From Methylobacteriaceae bacterium (GTDB lineage Bacteria; Pseudomonadota; Alphaproteobacteria; Rhizobiales; Beijerinckiaceae): 64,000 nucleotides of DNA. A program made the translations under genes and the position numbers. The DNA lies in assembly GCA_020638195.1 (NCBI GenBank), contig JACKJC010000004.1, forward strand, positions 372,001 through 436,000, given 5' to 3'. Of this stretch, positions 48,415 to 58,852 are shown piece after piece. The notes beneath the pieces were generated by a model, which had not been told where the DNA came from, made no database searches, and saw only the letters and a program-made list of their open reading frames with translations. Every line of letters starts with the position of its first letter. Position 1 is the first letter of the stretch.

Positions 48415-49737
48415 ATGTCTCGTCTCTATTCGGAAAGCGAACTCGCCGAGATCGCACGTCCCTTCGAATCGCATGCGCTCGACGCGCTGCGCGCCGGCGA
48501 TCTCCAGCGTCTCCGCGCACTTCTGAACGACATGAAGAATGGACCGGCCGGCCTCGATGCCTTGTCCGGACATGCGCTCGCGCGCAAGGCGGCGAAGCTG
48601 CGACGCGACTTCGGCGAGGCCTTCGCGCTCGACGCGCTCGCCCGCATCGGCGCCGAACTCATGCGCACATGGTCGCGGCAGTTTCAGCAAGGCGACGAGC
48701 GCGGCGCGATCGCCGATCTGGTCGCAGTCTTTCGCGAGCAGCACGGCGCGCGCCTCGCCGCCCTGCATGAAGACGAGGATTGCGTGACGCTCCACATGCC
48801 GCTCTGCGGCTCTGGCGGCAAGCTCGACAAGGCCGGCCTGCCGCAAAAACATCCGGACTGGTACGGCGGCTGGAGCGACGGCGTCGGCTCCTTCTGCCAG
48901 ATCTGCAAGGCCTGCCAGAAGGCGCTCAACGCCTCGATCGGCGCCGAATTCTGGACGACGGAAAAAGACGAAAATGGCGCCTGCCGCGCGACTTTCGCGA
49001 AGCAGGCGACAAAAGGCGACCGACTCTTTTCGGCGGGCGAACGCGAAACGCTCGTGCGCACCCGTGTCGATCAGGCGATCACGAAGCTGGACGCCCGCGA
49101 AACCGACATCGCCCATCTGATCGACGGCCAGCGCAAGGACTGGAAGCCCTGGCACGATTTCGGAATCGTGCTGCTGGAATATTTCTACGCCATCGCGCTC
49201 GAACAGGGCGGGGCCGACTATCTCGCCGAGGTTCTCGAGCAGACGTACGCGCCCGCCTTCAACGCCGGCTTTCCGCGCTATGCGACGATGAGCAACGACG
49301 AACTCGTGCGCGAGATCGCGCGCACGTGGAACTACCATTGCGCGGATTTCACGATCGTCGAGGAAGATGACAGCTTTGTCTTCCGGCTCGACCCCTGCGG
49401 CTCTGGCGGCAGGTTGTTACGCGGCGCGGTCTGGCGCGACATGTTTCACTATGGCGACAGGCTCGCGCCGAAAATGGCTGGCCCGCATCGCATCAATTTC
49501 AACCGCGCGGATGCGCCGACCTATTGCACGCATTGCGCGGCCTCCAATCGCGCGCAGCTCGAAAGCGCATCGTCGCCGGCGACCCCGCTGTTCTTCGTGA
49601 TCGACGGCCATGCGCAGACCGCGCCCGGCGCGCCCTGCCGCTGCTATGTGTACAAGAAGGACGCGCGGCGCGAAGAGATCGACCCGGCGCTGTTCGAACA
49701 GATCGGCCTCGTTCCGCCCAGGGAGAAAAGCGCATGA
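48415..49737 (+). CDS. Unrecognised protein with two CGSGG/CxxC modules
   Basis: 440 residues, no signal peptide. Two homologous modules are visible. Module 1 has CVTLHMPLCGSGGKL (residues 123-137), then FCQICKAC (160-167) and CRATFAKQA (190-198). Module 2 has FVFRLDPCGSGGRL (321-334), then YCTHCAASN (370-378) and CRCYVYKKDAR (408-418). The CxxC pairs suggest bound zinc or an iron-sulfur/redox site, and CGSGG resembles a nucleotide- or CoA-binding loop. The helical N-terminus (1-110) is a third part. It lies between an acyl-CoA dehydrogenase and an SDR, overlapping the SDR by four bases, so a step of the same catabolic pathway is likely. I do not recognise a family. Confidence 0.72.
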   Translation: MSRLYSESELAEIARPFESHALDALRAGDLQRLRALLNDMKNGPAGLDALSGHALARKAAKLRRDFGEAFALDALARIGAELMRTWSRQFQQGDERGAIADLVAVFREQHGARLAALHEDEDCVTLHMPLCGSGGKLDKAGLPQKHPDWYGGWSDGVGSFCQICKACQKALNASIGAEFWTTEKDENGACRATFAKQATKGDRLFSAGERETLVRTRVDQAITKLDARETDIAHLIDGQRKDWKPWHDFGIVLLEYFYAIALEQGGADYLAEVLEQTYAPAFNAGFPRYATMSNDELVREIARTWNYHCADFTIVEEDDSFVFRLDPCGSGGRLLRGAVWRDMFHYGDRLAPKMAGPHRINFNRADAPTYCTHCAASNRAQLESASSPATPLFFVIDGHAQTAPGAPCRCYVYKKDARREEIDPALFEQIGLVPPREKSA

Positions 49738-50504
49738 GCCTCAGAGCGAACCCGTTCGATCTTGCCGGCAAGGTCGCGCTGATCACCGGCTCCACCATGG
49801 GCATCGGTCTCGGCGTCGCGCGTGTGCTGGCTCAGGCGGGCGCGCATGTCGTCATCTCCAGCCGCAAGCCGGAGGATTGCGCGCGCGTCGCGGCTGAACT
49901 GACGAATGACGGCCTCAGCGCCGAGGGGCGCGCCTGTCACATCGGCCGCATGGAAGACATCGCCGCCATATCGGCGCATCTGAAGGAAAGGCGCGGCGGC
50001 CTCGACATTCTCGTCAACAATGCCGTTCTCTCGCCCTGGCGCTCGATCGACGACACCGACGAGACGCTGTTCATGAAGGCGATGGAAGTGAACATGCGCG
50101 GCAACTGGTATCTGTCGGTCGAGGCGACGAAACTGATGAAGCCGCGCGGCGGCGGCTCGATCGTCAACATATCCTCGGTTGCGGCGCTCCATCCCGACAA
50201 GATGCTGGCGCTCTATTCCACCTTCAAGACGGCGATGATCGGCATGAGCCGATCATTCGCGCTCGAGTATGGGGAATTCGGCATCCGCGTGAACACGATC
50301 CTTCCGGGCCTCATCGACACCAAGCTGGCGAAGGCGTTCGAGGGCGAGGAGATGACGAAAATTCTCGAGGGCACGCCGTTGCGCCGCATCGGGCGGCCTG
50401 AGGAAATCGGCTTCGCCGTTCTGTATCTGAGCTCCGCCGCCGGCGCCTTCACGACCGGCGCAAGCCTCGTGATCGATGGCGGCGCGAGCATCGCGAGTCA
50501 CTAG
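49734..50504 (+). CDS. Short-chain dehydrogenase/reductase
   Basis: 256 residues. Classical SDR: TGSTMGIG (18-25) dinucleotide loop, NNAVLSPW, SIVNISSVAA with the catalytic Ser, and Tyr161/Lys165 in YSTFKTA. Ends in a FabG-like TGASLVIDGG. The ATG overlaps the stop of the CGSGG gene by four bases (ATGA), so they are translationally coupled, which suggests a shared pathway. NAD(P) preference: the residues after the loop (SRKPEDC) suggest NADP. The reaction, oxidation or reduction of a hydroxy- or ketoacyl compound, is inferred. Confidence 0.93.
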   Translation: MSLRANPFDLAGKVALITGSTMGIGLGVARVLAQAGAHVVISSRKPEDCARVAAELTNDGLSAEGRACHIGRMEDIAAISAHLKERRGGLDILVNNAVLSPWRSIDDTDETLFMKAMEVNMRGNWYLSVEATKLMKPRGGGSIVNISSVAALHPDKMLALYSTFKTAMIGMSRSFALEYGEFGIRVNTILPGLIDTKLAKAFEGEEMTKILEGTPLRRIGRPEEIGFAVLYLSSAAGAFTTGASLVIDGGASIASH

Positions 50505-50508
50505 GCGC

Positions 50509-50548
50509 CACTGTCATCCCCGATCGGCCTGCGGCCGTCCAGGATGAC
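50509..50548. repeat. Dispersed palindromic element (CTGTCATCCCCGA..)
   Basis: CTGTCATCCCCGATCGGCCT and GCGGCCGTCCAGGATGACA form an imperfect palindrome between two SDR genes. The same element type recurs at 51366-51503 and 58739-58830. It may act as a transcription or mRNA-stability element. Confidence 0.65.
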
Positions 50549-50571
50549 ATTTGCGAAGCATGGAGACACTG

Positions 50572-51354
<783 letters not shown>

Positions 51355-51365
51355 CAGACGCGCGC

Positions 51366-51503
51366 TGTCATCCCGGCCGAAGCAACGCAGACAAGTTTAC
51401 GCAGCCTGCGTAGACTTGCCTGTGTTGCGCAGAGCCGGAACCCAGAGGCCTCGCCCCAAAGCTGGATCCCGGATCGGCCTTCGGCCGTCCGGGATGACAG
51501 ACA
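51366..51503. repeat. Nested dispersed palindromes between SDR and CoxL-like genes
   Basis: Outer ends CTGTCATCCCGGCCG and CGGCCGTCCGGGATGACAG enclose an inner near-palindrome, AAGTTTACGCAGCCTGCGTAGACTT, and CTGGATCCCGGATCGG. The outer type matches 50509. The block lies between convergent genes and may serve as terminator. No T-run is present. Confidence 0.6.
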
Positions 51504-51506
51504 TGG

Positions 51507-53822
51507 TCAGACGCCGTTGCACGCCCGCCAAAGCTTCTCCGGCGTGATCGGCATCTCGATGTCCTTCACGCCGCGCGAAGACAGCGCGTCGATCACGGCG
51601 TTGACCAGTGTCGGCGTGCCCGCGACCGTGCCGGATTCGCCGCAGCCCTTGGCGCCCAGCGGATTGGTCTTGCACGGCGCGCCGTCGAACAGCGCGACCT
51701 CGAAGGTCGGCAGATCCTCCGCGCGCGCGACCTTGTAGTCCATCAGGCTCGAGGTCAGCAGCTGACCGTCGGCGTCATAGACGGCGCCTTCATACAATGC
51801 CTGGCCGACGCCCTGCGCGATGCCGCCGTGGATCTGGCCGCGCACCAGCATCGGATTGACGGCGACGCCGACGTCGTCGAGCGTCGCATAACGCTCGATC
51901 TTCAGCGTTCCGGTATCCGGATCGATCGCGACTTCCGCGATATGCGCTCCATTCGGCCAGCTCGGTCCGTCAACGGTCGCGGTCGACCGCACCGAAAGCC
52001 TGTGTTCGAACTCGCCGCGCGCGAGATCGCCGAGCGTGATCGACCGATCCGTGCCCGCGACCGTGAACTTGCCGGCGGCATATTCGATATCGTTATGCGC
52101 GGCCTCCAGATGTTCGGCCGCTTTTTCACGCGCCTTTTCCAGGAGATCGGCGGCGCCGACCGCGACTGCCGAACCGCCGACGAACAGCGAACGCGAGCCG
52201 ACAGAGCCCATGCCCTGCGCGAGATCGGTGTCGCCCTGCACGATCTGGACCCGCGTAATCGGAATCTCGAAGGCGGCCGCGATCATCTGCGCATAGCTCG
52301 TCTCGAGCCCCTGCCCCATCGCCTGCGTCGCCGAATGGACGACGATCTCGCCCTCGGCGGTCGCATGCACGCTCACCGTCTCCTGCAGCGTATTGCCGCC
52401 GGTCCATTCGATATAGCTCGCAAGACCGCGCCCATAGAGCAGCCCTTTGGCCTCAGCTGCGGCCTTGCGCGCGGCAAACCCATCCCAGTCGGCCGCGCCC
52501 GACGCCTTGTCGAGCAGGTCCGCGAAAGCGCCGCTGTCGTAAATCTGCCCGACCGGCGTCGTATAGGGAAACCTGTCCGGCTTGATCGCATTGATCTTGC
52601 GGATTTCGCGCGGGTCCATCTTCAGCTGGCGCGCCGCGGAATCCATCAGCCGTTCGATGATGTAGATCGCCTCGGGACGCCCCGCGCCACGATAGGCGCC
52701 GATCGGCGCCGTATTGGTCATGACCGCGCTGATCTCGAAACGCACCGCCGGCACGTGATAGACGCCGACCGAGACGAAGGGCGAGAGCACGAGCGGGATC
52801 AGCACGCCGACGCCCATCGGCGTCGCGCCCGTGTTGCCGAGCGATTCCGCCCGGAACGCCAGGATGCGGCCGTCCTTGTCGAACGCCAGCTCGGCCTTGG
52901 TGTGGAGGTCGCGCCCATGCGTGCCGCCGAGGAATTCCTCGATCCGGTCCGCGCGCCAGCGCACGGGCCTGCCGAGCTTGGTCGCGGCATAGGCGACCAG
53001 CGCCTCCTCGGGATAGAGATTGGTCTTCTGACCGAAGCCGCCGCCGATATCGCCGACGAGAACATGAATGCTCTCTTTCGGCCGCTTGAGCACGGCGTCG
53101 GCGAGAATGTCGCGCGTCGTCGTCGGCGTCTGCGATTGCGTGCGCAGGATCAAGCGTCCCGTGGCCTCATCGACCTGCGCGAGCGCGCTGCGCGGCTCCA
53201 GCGCGAAGGGAATGAGCCTCTGGTTCATGATCTCGACCGAGACCACATGCGCGGCGGAAGAGAAGATCCCGTCGACCGCCGCCTTGTCGCCGTAGGAATG
53301 CGCCGCCACGAAATTGTCGGGGGCGGCGGGCCAGACCTGCGGCGCGCCGGCCTTGGCGGCCTCGCGCACGTCGGTGACAGCCGGCAGGTCGTCATAATCG
53401 ATCGAAACCAGCTCGATCGCGTCATAGGCCGCTTCGCGCGTCTCCGCGATCACGGCGACGAGCGGCTCGCCGACGAAGCGCGTCGTCTCGTCGGCGAGGA
53501 TGCGGCGCGGCGGCGCCGTCATGTCAGCGCCGTCCGGCCGCTTGAACAGGGGCGGCGGCGCGGGCAGCGCGCCCACCCCGTCGGCGACGAGGTCGGCGCC
53601 CGTGTAGACGGCCACGACGCCGGTGGCGACTTTCGCCTCGGACGTGTCGACCGAGACGATCCGCGCGTGCGGGCGCGGCGAGCGCAGCAGGACCATCCAA
53701 AGCGCGCCGGCCTCGCCCCGGTCGTCGATATAGCGGCCCTGGCCCGTTAGCAGGCGCTCGTCCTCGATGCGCGTGACCGATTGATGTGCGCCGAATTTCA
53801 GGTTTGCCGGAAGTACGTCCAT
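51507..53822 (-). CDS. CoxL-like xanthine dehydrogenase family molybdopterin subunit
   Basis: 771 residues. N-terminal aldehyde oxidase a/b hammerhead ([37 protein letters not shown]) and the molybdopterin-binding domain ([54 protein letters not shown] ending in the catalytic Glu region). The AYRGAGR loop is the form-II type, not the AYxCSFR loop of true CO dehydrogenase, so it probably hydroxylates an aldehyde or heterocycle. Iron-sulfur and FAD subunits are not adjacent. The start at 53822 gives the usual length. It diverges from a TetR gene that may control it. Confidence 0.93.
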   Translation of the reverse strand: MDVLPANLKFGAHQSVTRIEDERLLTGQGRYIDDRGEAGALWMVLLRSPRPHARIVSVDTSEAKVATGVVAVYTGADLVADGVGALPAPPPLFKRPDGADMTAPPRRILADETTRFVGEPLVAVIAETREAAYDAIELVSIDYDDLPAVTDVREAAKAGAPQVWPAAPDNFVAAHSYGDKAAVDGIFSSAAHVVSVEIMNQRLIPFALEPRSALAQVDEATGRLILRTQSQTPTTTRDILADAVLKRPKESIHVLVGDIGGGFGQKTNLYPEEALVAYAATKLGRPVRWRADRIEEFLGGTHGRDLHTKAELAFDKDGRILAFRAESLGNTGATPMGVGVLIPLVLSPFVSVGVYHVPAVRFEISAVMTNTAPIGAYRGAGRPEAIYIIERLMDSAARQLKMDPREIRKINAIKPDRFPYTTPVGQIYDSGAFADLLDKASGAADWDGFAARKAAAEAKGLLYGRGLASYIEWTGGNTLQETVSVHATAEGEIVVHSATQAMGQGLETSYAQMIAAAFEIPITRVQIVQGDTDLAQGMGSVGSRSLFVGGSAVAVGAADLLEKAREKAAEHLEAAHNDIEYAAGKFTVAGTDRSITLGDLARGEFEHRLSVRSTATVDGPSWPNGAHIAEVAIDPDTGTLKIERYATLDDVGVAVNPMLVRGQIHGGIAQGVGQALYEGAVYDADGQLLTSSLMDYKVARAEDLPTFEVALFDGAPCKTNPLGAKGCGESGTVAGTPTLVNAVIDALSSRGVKDIEMPITPEKLWRACNGV

Positions 53823-54007
53823 GTGGCCCTCGATGTCTCCGGTGGAATCCTGCCGGAATCGCGTCGCGCTGTCGATGCTTGACAGGAACGCGGCGGCCCG
53901 CGGGGCGAACTTGACACGGATCAAGGAAAGGCAGGCCGAAAACATGGTCGCTGGCATGCAGGCGCAACGCGTCCACGAATTGAGGCCGGGGGGCTTAGGA
54001 GATGCAC

Positions 54008-54637
54008 ATGGAAGCAGCGACCGCGACGAGCATGGACGTATCCGCCAGACGGATGACCAAGCCGCCCGGCGCCTATCGCCATGGCGATCTGCGCAACGCG
54101 CTGATCGCGGCGGCGACCGAGCTGACCGTGCAGCGCGGCGGGCCGGATTTCACGCTGCGCGAGATCGCGGCCATCACCGGCGTCCGCCATGCGGCCGTCT
54201 ACCGGCATTTCGCGTCCAAGAGCGCGCTGCTCGAGGAAATCGCCCGCCTCGGCGTCGAGTCCCTGCGTACGCGGATCGAGGAGCAGAATGCGGCCTCGCC
54301 CGGCGACCGTCTTGAAGCCATCGCCCGTAGCTACCTCGATTTCGCGGTGTCGCGGCCCGGCGAATATCGCGTCATGGCGCAGGAAGGCGGCGTCTCCTGC
54401 ACGCAATACCGCGCCCTTCTGGACATGATGACCGCCCCGGTCGCGGCCGCGCAGTCCGCGGGCGCCCTGCGCAAGGACGTGCCGACGGACATGCTGGCGC
54501 GCCTGTGGTGGGCCGAATTGCATGGTCTCGCCATGCTGGCGCTCAACGCCGCGATGAAATCCACAGAGCTCGGCGATTGCGTGCGCGCCGTCTCGCGCGT
54601 CTGGCGCGCCGACGCGCCGGCGTTGAGCGCAGCCTGA
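54008..54637 (+). CDS. TetR/AcrR-family regulator, WHG-type C-terminus
   Basis: 209 residues. The N-terminal HTH is around residues 25-70 (GDLRNALIAAATELTVQRGG, FTLREIAAITGVRHAAVYRH, FASKSALLEEIARLG). The C-terminal domain reads SYLDFAVSRPGEYRVM and WWAELHGLAML, fitting the WHG-type ligand domain. AGGAG lies six bases before ATG 54008; ATG 54002 is too close to it. It diverges from the CoxL-like gene across 185 bases, so it is a candidate regulator. I see no convincing palindromic operator in that gap. The ligand is unknown. Confidence 0.88.
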   Translation: MEAATATSMDVSARRMTKPPGAYRHGDLRNALIAAATELTVQRGGPDFTLREIAAITGVRHAAVYRHFASKSALLEEIARLGVESLRTRIEEQNAASPGDRLEAIARSYLDFAVSRPGEYRVMAQEGGVSCTQYRALLDMMTAPVAAAQSAGALRKDVPTDMLARLWWAELHGLAMLALNAAMKSTELGDCVRAVSRVWRADAPALSAA

Positions 54638-54650
54638 ACCTGTCGGTCGG

Positions 54651-55535
54651 CTAAGCGCCGACCCCGTGCAGGAACGCCGCCGCCTCGTCCATGGCGTGGC
54701 GCGCTTCGGGCGTCCATCTGTTGGCGAAGACGAAGACGTGGGGCATGTCATGCGCCACGCAAGTCTTCGTCACGACGCCCGCTTCCTGCGCCCGCTCCGC
54801 CGCGCGCAAGGAATCGTCGAGAAGGATTTCCGTGTCGCCGACAGAGAACAGGATCGGCGGCAAGCCTGTGTAATCGCCATAGAGCGGCGAAGCCAGCGGA
54901 TTGCGCGCATCGGCTCCGCCGAGATAGGCGTGCACGATCGTCTCGATACCGTCGGACACCAGCAGCGGATCGCGCTCGGCGTTGCTCTGCATCGTTCCGC
55001 CGGTGATTGCGAGATCGGTCCAGGGCGAAAAGGCGATCGCCGCGTCCGGCAGCGGCAGCCCCCTGTCGCGAAGGTTAAGCAGGAGCGCGAGCGTGAGCCC
55101 GCCGCCCGCCGAATCGCCGGCGACATAGGCGGGGCCTTGCGCCGCTGCGCGTAACGCCGTCCAGGCGGCGGTGGCGTCATCGAGAGCGGCTGGAAAAACG
55201 TGCTCGGGCGCAAGCCGATAGTCGACGGCAAAGACGCGAAAACCGCGTCGCGCGAACGCTCCGGTGATGGCGCGGTGCGTGCGCGGCGACATGCCGACAT
55301 AGCCGCCGCCGTGCAGATAGAGCAGCGTTCCCGTCGCAGGCGTCGCGGCGGCCTCCACCCATTCGCCAGGGACACCGCCCAGTGTCGCGGGCGTGAAGGT
55401 CACGCCGCGCGGCGGAAAGGACCGCGCCGAATTGAAGACCCGCCGGACGTCGTGCGGCGTCTTCGACTTGGCCAGACCGCGTTTGACGGTGTGACGCAGT
55501 GCGAAATTGATCAGATGGGCGCGCAGGCTGGTCAT
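54651..55535 (-). CDS. HSL-family alpha/beta hydrolase (carboxylesterase)
   Basis: 294 residues. HGGGY oxyanion motif (75-79), VDYRLAPEHVFPAAL and nucleophile Ser142 in GDSAGGGLTL, with the catalytic Asp in SVGDTEILLDDS and His in HDMPHVFVF: the full hormone-sensitive-lipase triad. Such enzymes hydrolyse short acyl esters or lactones. It sits seven bases after the SDR gene on the same strand, so they form one operon. An SDR plus esterase pair often works on alcohol or ketone and ester intermediates. A lactone or ester from the nearby catabolic pathway is a guess. Confidence 0.92.
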   Translation of the reverse strand: MTSLRAHLINFALRHTVKRGLAKSKTPHDVRRVFNSARSFPPRGVTFTPATLGGVPGEWVEAAATPATGTLLYLHGGGYVGMSPRTHRAITGAFARRGFRVFAVDYRLAPEHVFPAALDDATAAWTALRAAAQGPAYVAGDSAGGGLTLALLLNLRDRGLPLPDAAIAFSPWTDLAITGGTMQSNAERDPLLVSDGIETIVHAYLGGADARNPLASPLYGDYTGLPPILFSVGDTEILLDDSLRAAERAQEAGVVTKTCVAHDMPHVFVFANRWTPEARHAMDEAAAFLHGVGA

Positions 55536-55542
55536 GTCGTGC

Positions 55543-56367
55543 TCATTTCATCGCGCGTTCGATGCCGCGCTTCATGATCTTCCAGTAGGTTCCGGGCATC
55601 AGACGCTGCAGGATGTCGCCGCGCCTCGCATCCGGCCCGATCAGCACGCGCGGCGTCTTGCGGTCGACGCCATCCAGAATCGTTCGCGCCGCGATCGCAG
55701 GGTCCGTCGTCAGGAACGCGTTGAATTTCTGCATCTGTTCCTGCAACTCCGTCGAATTCACGCCCGCGGGAATGCGCGCCGACAACGCGATCGAGGTTCG
55801 GATGCCGCCGGGATGGACGACCGTGACGCCGATATTCGTGTCCCACAATTCATGTCGCAGTGATTCCGAGAAGCCGCGCAGTCCGAATTTGGCGGCGCAA
55901 TAGGCGGTCTGGCCGGGCGGCGCGACGAGGCCGAACAGACTCGAAATATTCACGATATGCGCTGACGGGCGCGCCTTCAGCGCCGGCAGGAACGCCTTGC
56001 ACATCCGCACCGGGCCGTAAAAGTTGATGTTCATCAGCCATTCGAAATCGTCGAGCCCGATCTGCTCGAACGTGCCCGCCAGCGCGACGCCGGCATTGTT
56101 GACGAGCAAATCGACCTTGCCATGTCGCTCGATCACGACATCCGGCAGCGCGGCGACGGCCGCCGCGTCGGACATGTCGAACATGTGCTCGCTGACCTCC
56201 GCGCCGACGGCCCGGCAGGCTTCGCAGCTTTTCGCGAGCGTCTCGGGATTGCGGTCCGTCAGCGCGAGCCGCGCGCCGCGTTTCGCGAGTTCTAGCGCGA
56301 GCGCCTGCCCGAGCCCGCCGCCCGCGCCGGTGACCACCGCGACCGCGTCTCTGAACGGAAATGCCAT
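55543..56367 (-). CDS. Short-chain dehydrogenase/reductase with C-terminal extension
   Basis: 274 residues. TGAGGGLGQALA (13-24) cofactor loop, NNAGVALAGTF, HIVNISSLFGL and catalytic Tyr156/Lys160 in YCAAKFG. The C-terminal part (PRVLIGPDARRGDILQRLMPG) matches the SDR subset with a distinct tail found next to HSL esterases and in mycobacteria. Asp in LTDRN after the second strand suggests NAD. It is the first gene of a two-gene operon with the esterase. It is divergent from the HpaI-type aldolase gene across about 150 bases. The substrate is unknown. Confidence 0.92.
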   Translation of the reverse strand: MAFPFRDAVAVVTGAGGGLGQALALELAKRGARLALTDRNPETLAKSCEACRAVGAEVSEHMFDMSDAAAVAALPDVVIERHGKVDLLVNNAGVALAGTFEQIGLDDFEWLMNINFYGPVRMCKAFLPALKARPSAHIVNISSLFGLVAPPGQTAYCAAKFGLRGFSESLRHELWDTNIGVTVVHPGGIRTSIALSARIPAGVNSTELQEQMQKFNAFLTTDPAIAARTILDGVDRKTPRVLIGPDARRGDILQRLMPGTYWKIMKRGIERAMK

Positions 56368-56521
56368 GCCGCGCCTCGCTTTTCTGGAGGCGCATCGTTA
56401 TCCGCGCCCTTTGGGCGGCGCAACCCAATCCGCACGAGGCGGCGCTTGGCAGGCATGTGCGGCGGCGTCTTGCGGGCGCCAGCGCCGCGTGGTCCAATCC
56501 TCGCCCTTCCGGAGCCCCGCC

Positions 56522-57292
56522 TTGGACCTGCCGCACAATTCCTTCAAGCACGCCATCGCCGCCGGCCGCCAGCAGATCGGCCTGTGGTGTTCGCTCGCCA
56601 GCCATGTTTCGGTCGAGATCGTCGCGGGCTCCGGCTTCGACTGGTTGCTGCTCGACACCGAACATTCGCCGAACGAAATTCCGCAGGTCCTGTGTCAGCT
56701 GCAGGCGGCGATGGAGCACAAGGTCCATCCGATCGTGCGCCCCGCCTGGAACGACATGGTGCTGATCAAGCGTTTCCTCGACATGGGCGTGCAGACGCTG
56801 CTGCTGCCCGTGGTCAATACGGCGGAGGAAGCCGCCGCCGCTGTGGCGGCGACGCGCTACCCGCCGCGCGGCGTGCGCGGCTTTTCCGGTTCGTCGCGCT
56901 CGTCGCGCTTCGGCCGCGTCAAGGATTATCACACGCGCTGCGAGGACGAGATCTGCGTGCTCGTGCAGGTGGAAACGCAGAAGGGCCTCGACAATCTCGA
57001 CGCGATCGTCGCGACCGAGGGCGTCGACGGCGTCTTCATCGGCCCCGGCGATCTTTCCGCCGCCATCGGCTATGTGGGCGACCAGAACAATCCGGCTGTT
57101 GTCGAAAGGATCGTCGACATGATCGGCCGCATCCGCAGGGGCGGCAAGGCGGCCGGCATTCTCACGCCTGACGAGGGCCTCGCGCGGCGCTATATCGAGG
57201 CCGGCACGACATTCACCGCCGTCGGCTCCGATCTCGGCCTGCTCGCGCGCCAGTCGGAAGCGCTTGCGCGGCGGTTCAAGAGCGGGGTTTGA
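56522..57292 (+). CDS. HpcH/HpaI-type class II aldolase
   Basis: 256 residues starting at a TTG with a GGAG site seven bases upstream. The N-terminus LPHNSFKHAIAAGRQQIGLW is conserved. Also visible are WLLLDTEHSPNEIP, VRPAWNDMVLIKRFLDMG (metal and oxyacid binding) and VETQKGLDNLDAI with FIGPGDLSAAIG (Glu/Asp metal ligands). Such enzymes cleave 2-keto-4-hydroxy acids to pyruvate and an aldehyde; HpaI acts in hydroxyphenylacetate catabolism. The next gene starts within three bases of its stop, so pyruvate or lactate handling is a plausible link. The exact substrate is unknown. Confidence 0.9.
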   Translation: MDLPHNSFKHAIAAGRQQIGLWCSLASHVSVEIVAGSGFDWLLLDTEHSPNEIPQVLCQLQAAMEHKVHPIVRPAWNDMVLIKRFLDMGVQTLLLPVVNTAEEAAAAVAATRYPPRGVRGFSGSSRSSRFGRVKDYHTRCEDEICVLVQVETQKGLDNLDAIVATEGVDGVFIGPGDLSAAIGYVGDQNNPAVVERIVDMIGRIRRGGKAAGILTPDEGLARRYIEAGTTFTAVGSDLGLLARQSEALARRFKSGV

Positions 57293-57294
57293 GA

Positions 57295-58722
57295 GTGAAC
57301 GCGCATTCTGATCCGTCGGCGGGCGATGTGCTCGACGAAATCGGCGCAATCGTCGGCGCCGCCAACGTCGTCACCGACGCCTTCGCCATGCAGCCCTATC
57401 TCGTGGAGGAGCGGGGCCTCTATCGCGGCGCGGCGCAAGCCATCGTGCGTCCCGGCTCCGTCGAGGAAATCTCGCGTCTGCTCGCCTTCTGCAATGCGCG
57501 TGGCGTGAAGATCGTGCCGCAGGGCGGCAATACCGGCCTCGTCGGCGGACAGGTGCCCTCGATGGCAGGCGACGAAATCGTGCTGTCGCTGCGACGTCTC
57601 AATGCAGTGCGCGAGATCGACGCCACCGCCAACACGCTGACGGTCGACGCCGGCATAACCCTGCAGAATGCTCAAGCTACCGCCGACAAGGTCGATCGCC
57701 TGTTCCCACTGTCGCTGCCGTCGGAAGGCTCATGCACGATTGGCGGCAATCTTTCGACCAACGCAGGTGGCGTCGCCGCGCTCGCCTATGGCGTGGCGCG
57801 CGATCTCGTCATGGGTCTCGAAGTCGTCCTCGCCGACGGGCGCGTCATGAGCGACCTCTGCAAGGTCAAGAAGAACAACACAGGCTACGATCTGAAGAAC
57901 CTTTTCATCGGCGCCGAAGGCACGCTGGGCGTCATCACTGGCGCCGTTCTGAAACTCTTTCCGAGGCCGCGCGCGCGCGCCACCGGCTTCGTCGGACTCG
58001 CCTCGCCCGAGGCCGCGCTCGGCCTTCTCGGCGTCGCGCTGTCGCGCGCCGGCGCCGATGTGAAGAGCTTCGAGCTCATACCCCGGATCGGCATCGACTT
58101 CGTGCTGAAGCACGGGGCCGACGTACGCGACCCCCTGACGGAAAAGCACCCCTGGTACGTGCTGATCGAACTCGCTTCGCAGACCGATGCGGCGCTCGAT
58201 GAAGAGCTGGAAAATCTTCTGGGCGAGGCCATCGAACAGGGCTTCGTCGACGACGCAGCCATCGCCGCATCGCTCGTCCAGCGCAACGACTTTTGGCGCC
58301 TGCGCGAACTGATGTCGGAAGTGCAGAAGCACGAGGGCGGCTCGATCAAGCACGACGTCTCCGTGCCGATCTCGGCGGCGCCCGCATTCCTTGCCGATGT
58401 CGCCCGCGACGTTCCCGCCGCCGTCCCCGGCGCGCGCATGGTCGCCTTCGGCCATCTCGGCGATGGCAATATCCACTGCAACATTTCGCAGCCCGTCGGC
58501 GCCGACAAGGAGGCTTTCATGGCGCGATGGGACGAAGTCCACGACATCGTCCACGGCCTCGTGCGCAAGTACGCCGGTTCCATTTCCGCCGAGCACGGGA
58601 TCGGCGTCCAGAAACGCGACGAACTTCCGCACGTGAAGGACAAGGTTGCGATGGAGTTGATGCGCACGATCAAGCAGACGCTCGATCCGAACGGGATTCT
58701 CAATCCGGGGAAGGTGCTGTAG
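57295..58722 (+). CDS. FAD-linked 2-hydroxyacid dehydrogenase (GlcD/D-LDH type)
   Basis: 475 residues from a GTG at 57295 preceded by GGGG; an overlapping TTG at 57289 would add two residues. FAD-binding type 4 (PCMH) domain: IVPQGGNTGLVGGQVPS, SEGSCTIGGNLSTNAGG and KKNNTGYDLKNLFIGAEGTLG. The C-terminal oxidase domain ends GDGNIHCNISQPVGADKE, SISAEHGIGVQKRDEL and DPNGILNPGKVL. Family members oxidise D-lactate, glycolate or D-2-hydroxyglutarate. Placed right after an aldolase that yields a 2-keto acid or pyruvate, it may act on the matching hydroxy acid. Which one is not clear. Confidence 0.93.
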   Translation: MNAHSDPSAGDVLDEIGAIVGAANVVTDAFAMQPYLVEERGLYRGAAQAIVRPGSVEEISRLLAFCNARGVKIVPQGGNTGLVGGQVPSMAGDEIVLSLRRLNAVREIDATANTLTVDAGITLQNAQATADKVDRLFPLSLPSEGSCTIGGNLSTNAGGVAALAYGVARDLVMGLEVVLADGRVMSDLCKVKKNNTGYDLKNLFIGAEGTLGVITGAVLKLFPRPRARATGFVGLASPEAALGLLGVALSRAGADVKSFELIPRIGIDFVLKHGADVRDPLTEKHPWYVLIELASQTDAALDEELENLLGEAIEQGFVDDAAIAASLVQRNDFWRLRELMSEVQKHEGGSIKHDVSVPISAAPAFLADVARDVPAAVPGARMVAFGHLGDGNIHCNISQPVGADKEAFMARWDEVHDIVHGLVRKYAGSISAEHGIGVQKRDELPHVKDKVAMELMRTIKQTLDPNGILNPGKVL

Positions 58723-58738
58723 GCGCCGACCACGACAA

Positions 58739-58830
58739 AGCTGCCATCCCCGTAAAAGCAGGGATCCAGCGCTACGATCATGACGAAACTCTGGACCCCG
58801 ATCTCCGCTTCGCGGCGTCGGGGATGACAG
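58739..58830. repeat. Dispersed palindromic element downstream of the GlcD-type gene
   Basis: CTGCCATCCCCGTAAAAGCA ... GGGGATGACAGC form the outer arms, with GGATCC-containing inner sequence. Same type as 50509 and 51366. It spans most of the gap to the next gene. Confidence 0.6.
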
Positions 58831-58852
58831 CAAGAACCACGGGAGCAAATCA

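Noticed and set aside
56366..56521. Earlier ATG at 56366 as start of the HpaI-type aldolase
   Set aside because: It would overlap the divergent SDR start and add 52 residues without family similarity. The TTG at 56522 has a good ribosome-binding site and begins the conserved part.
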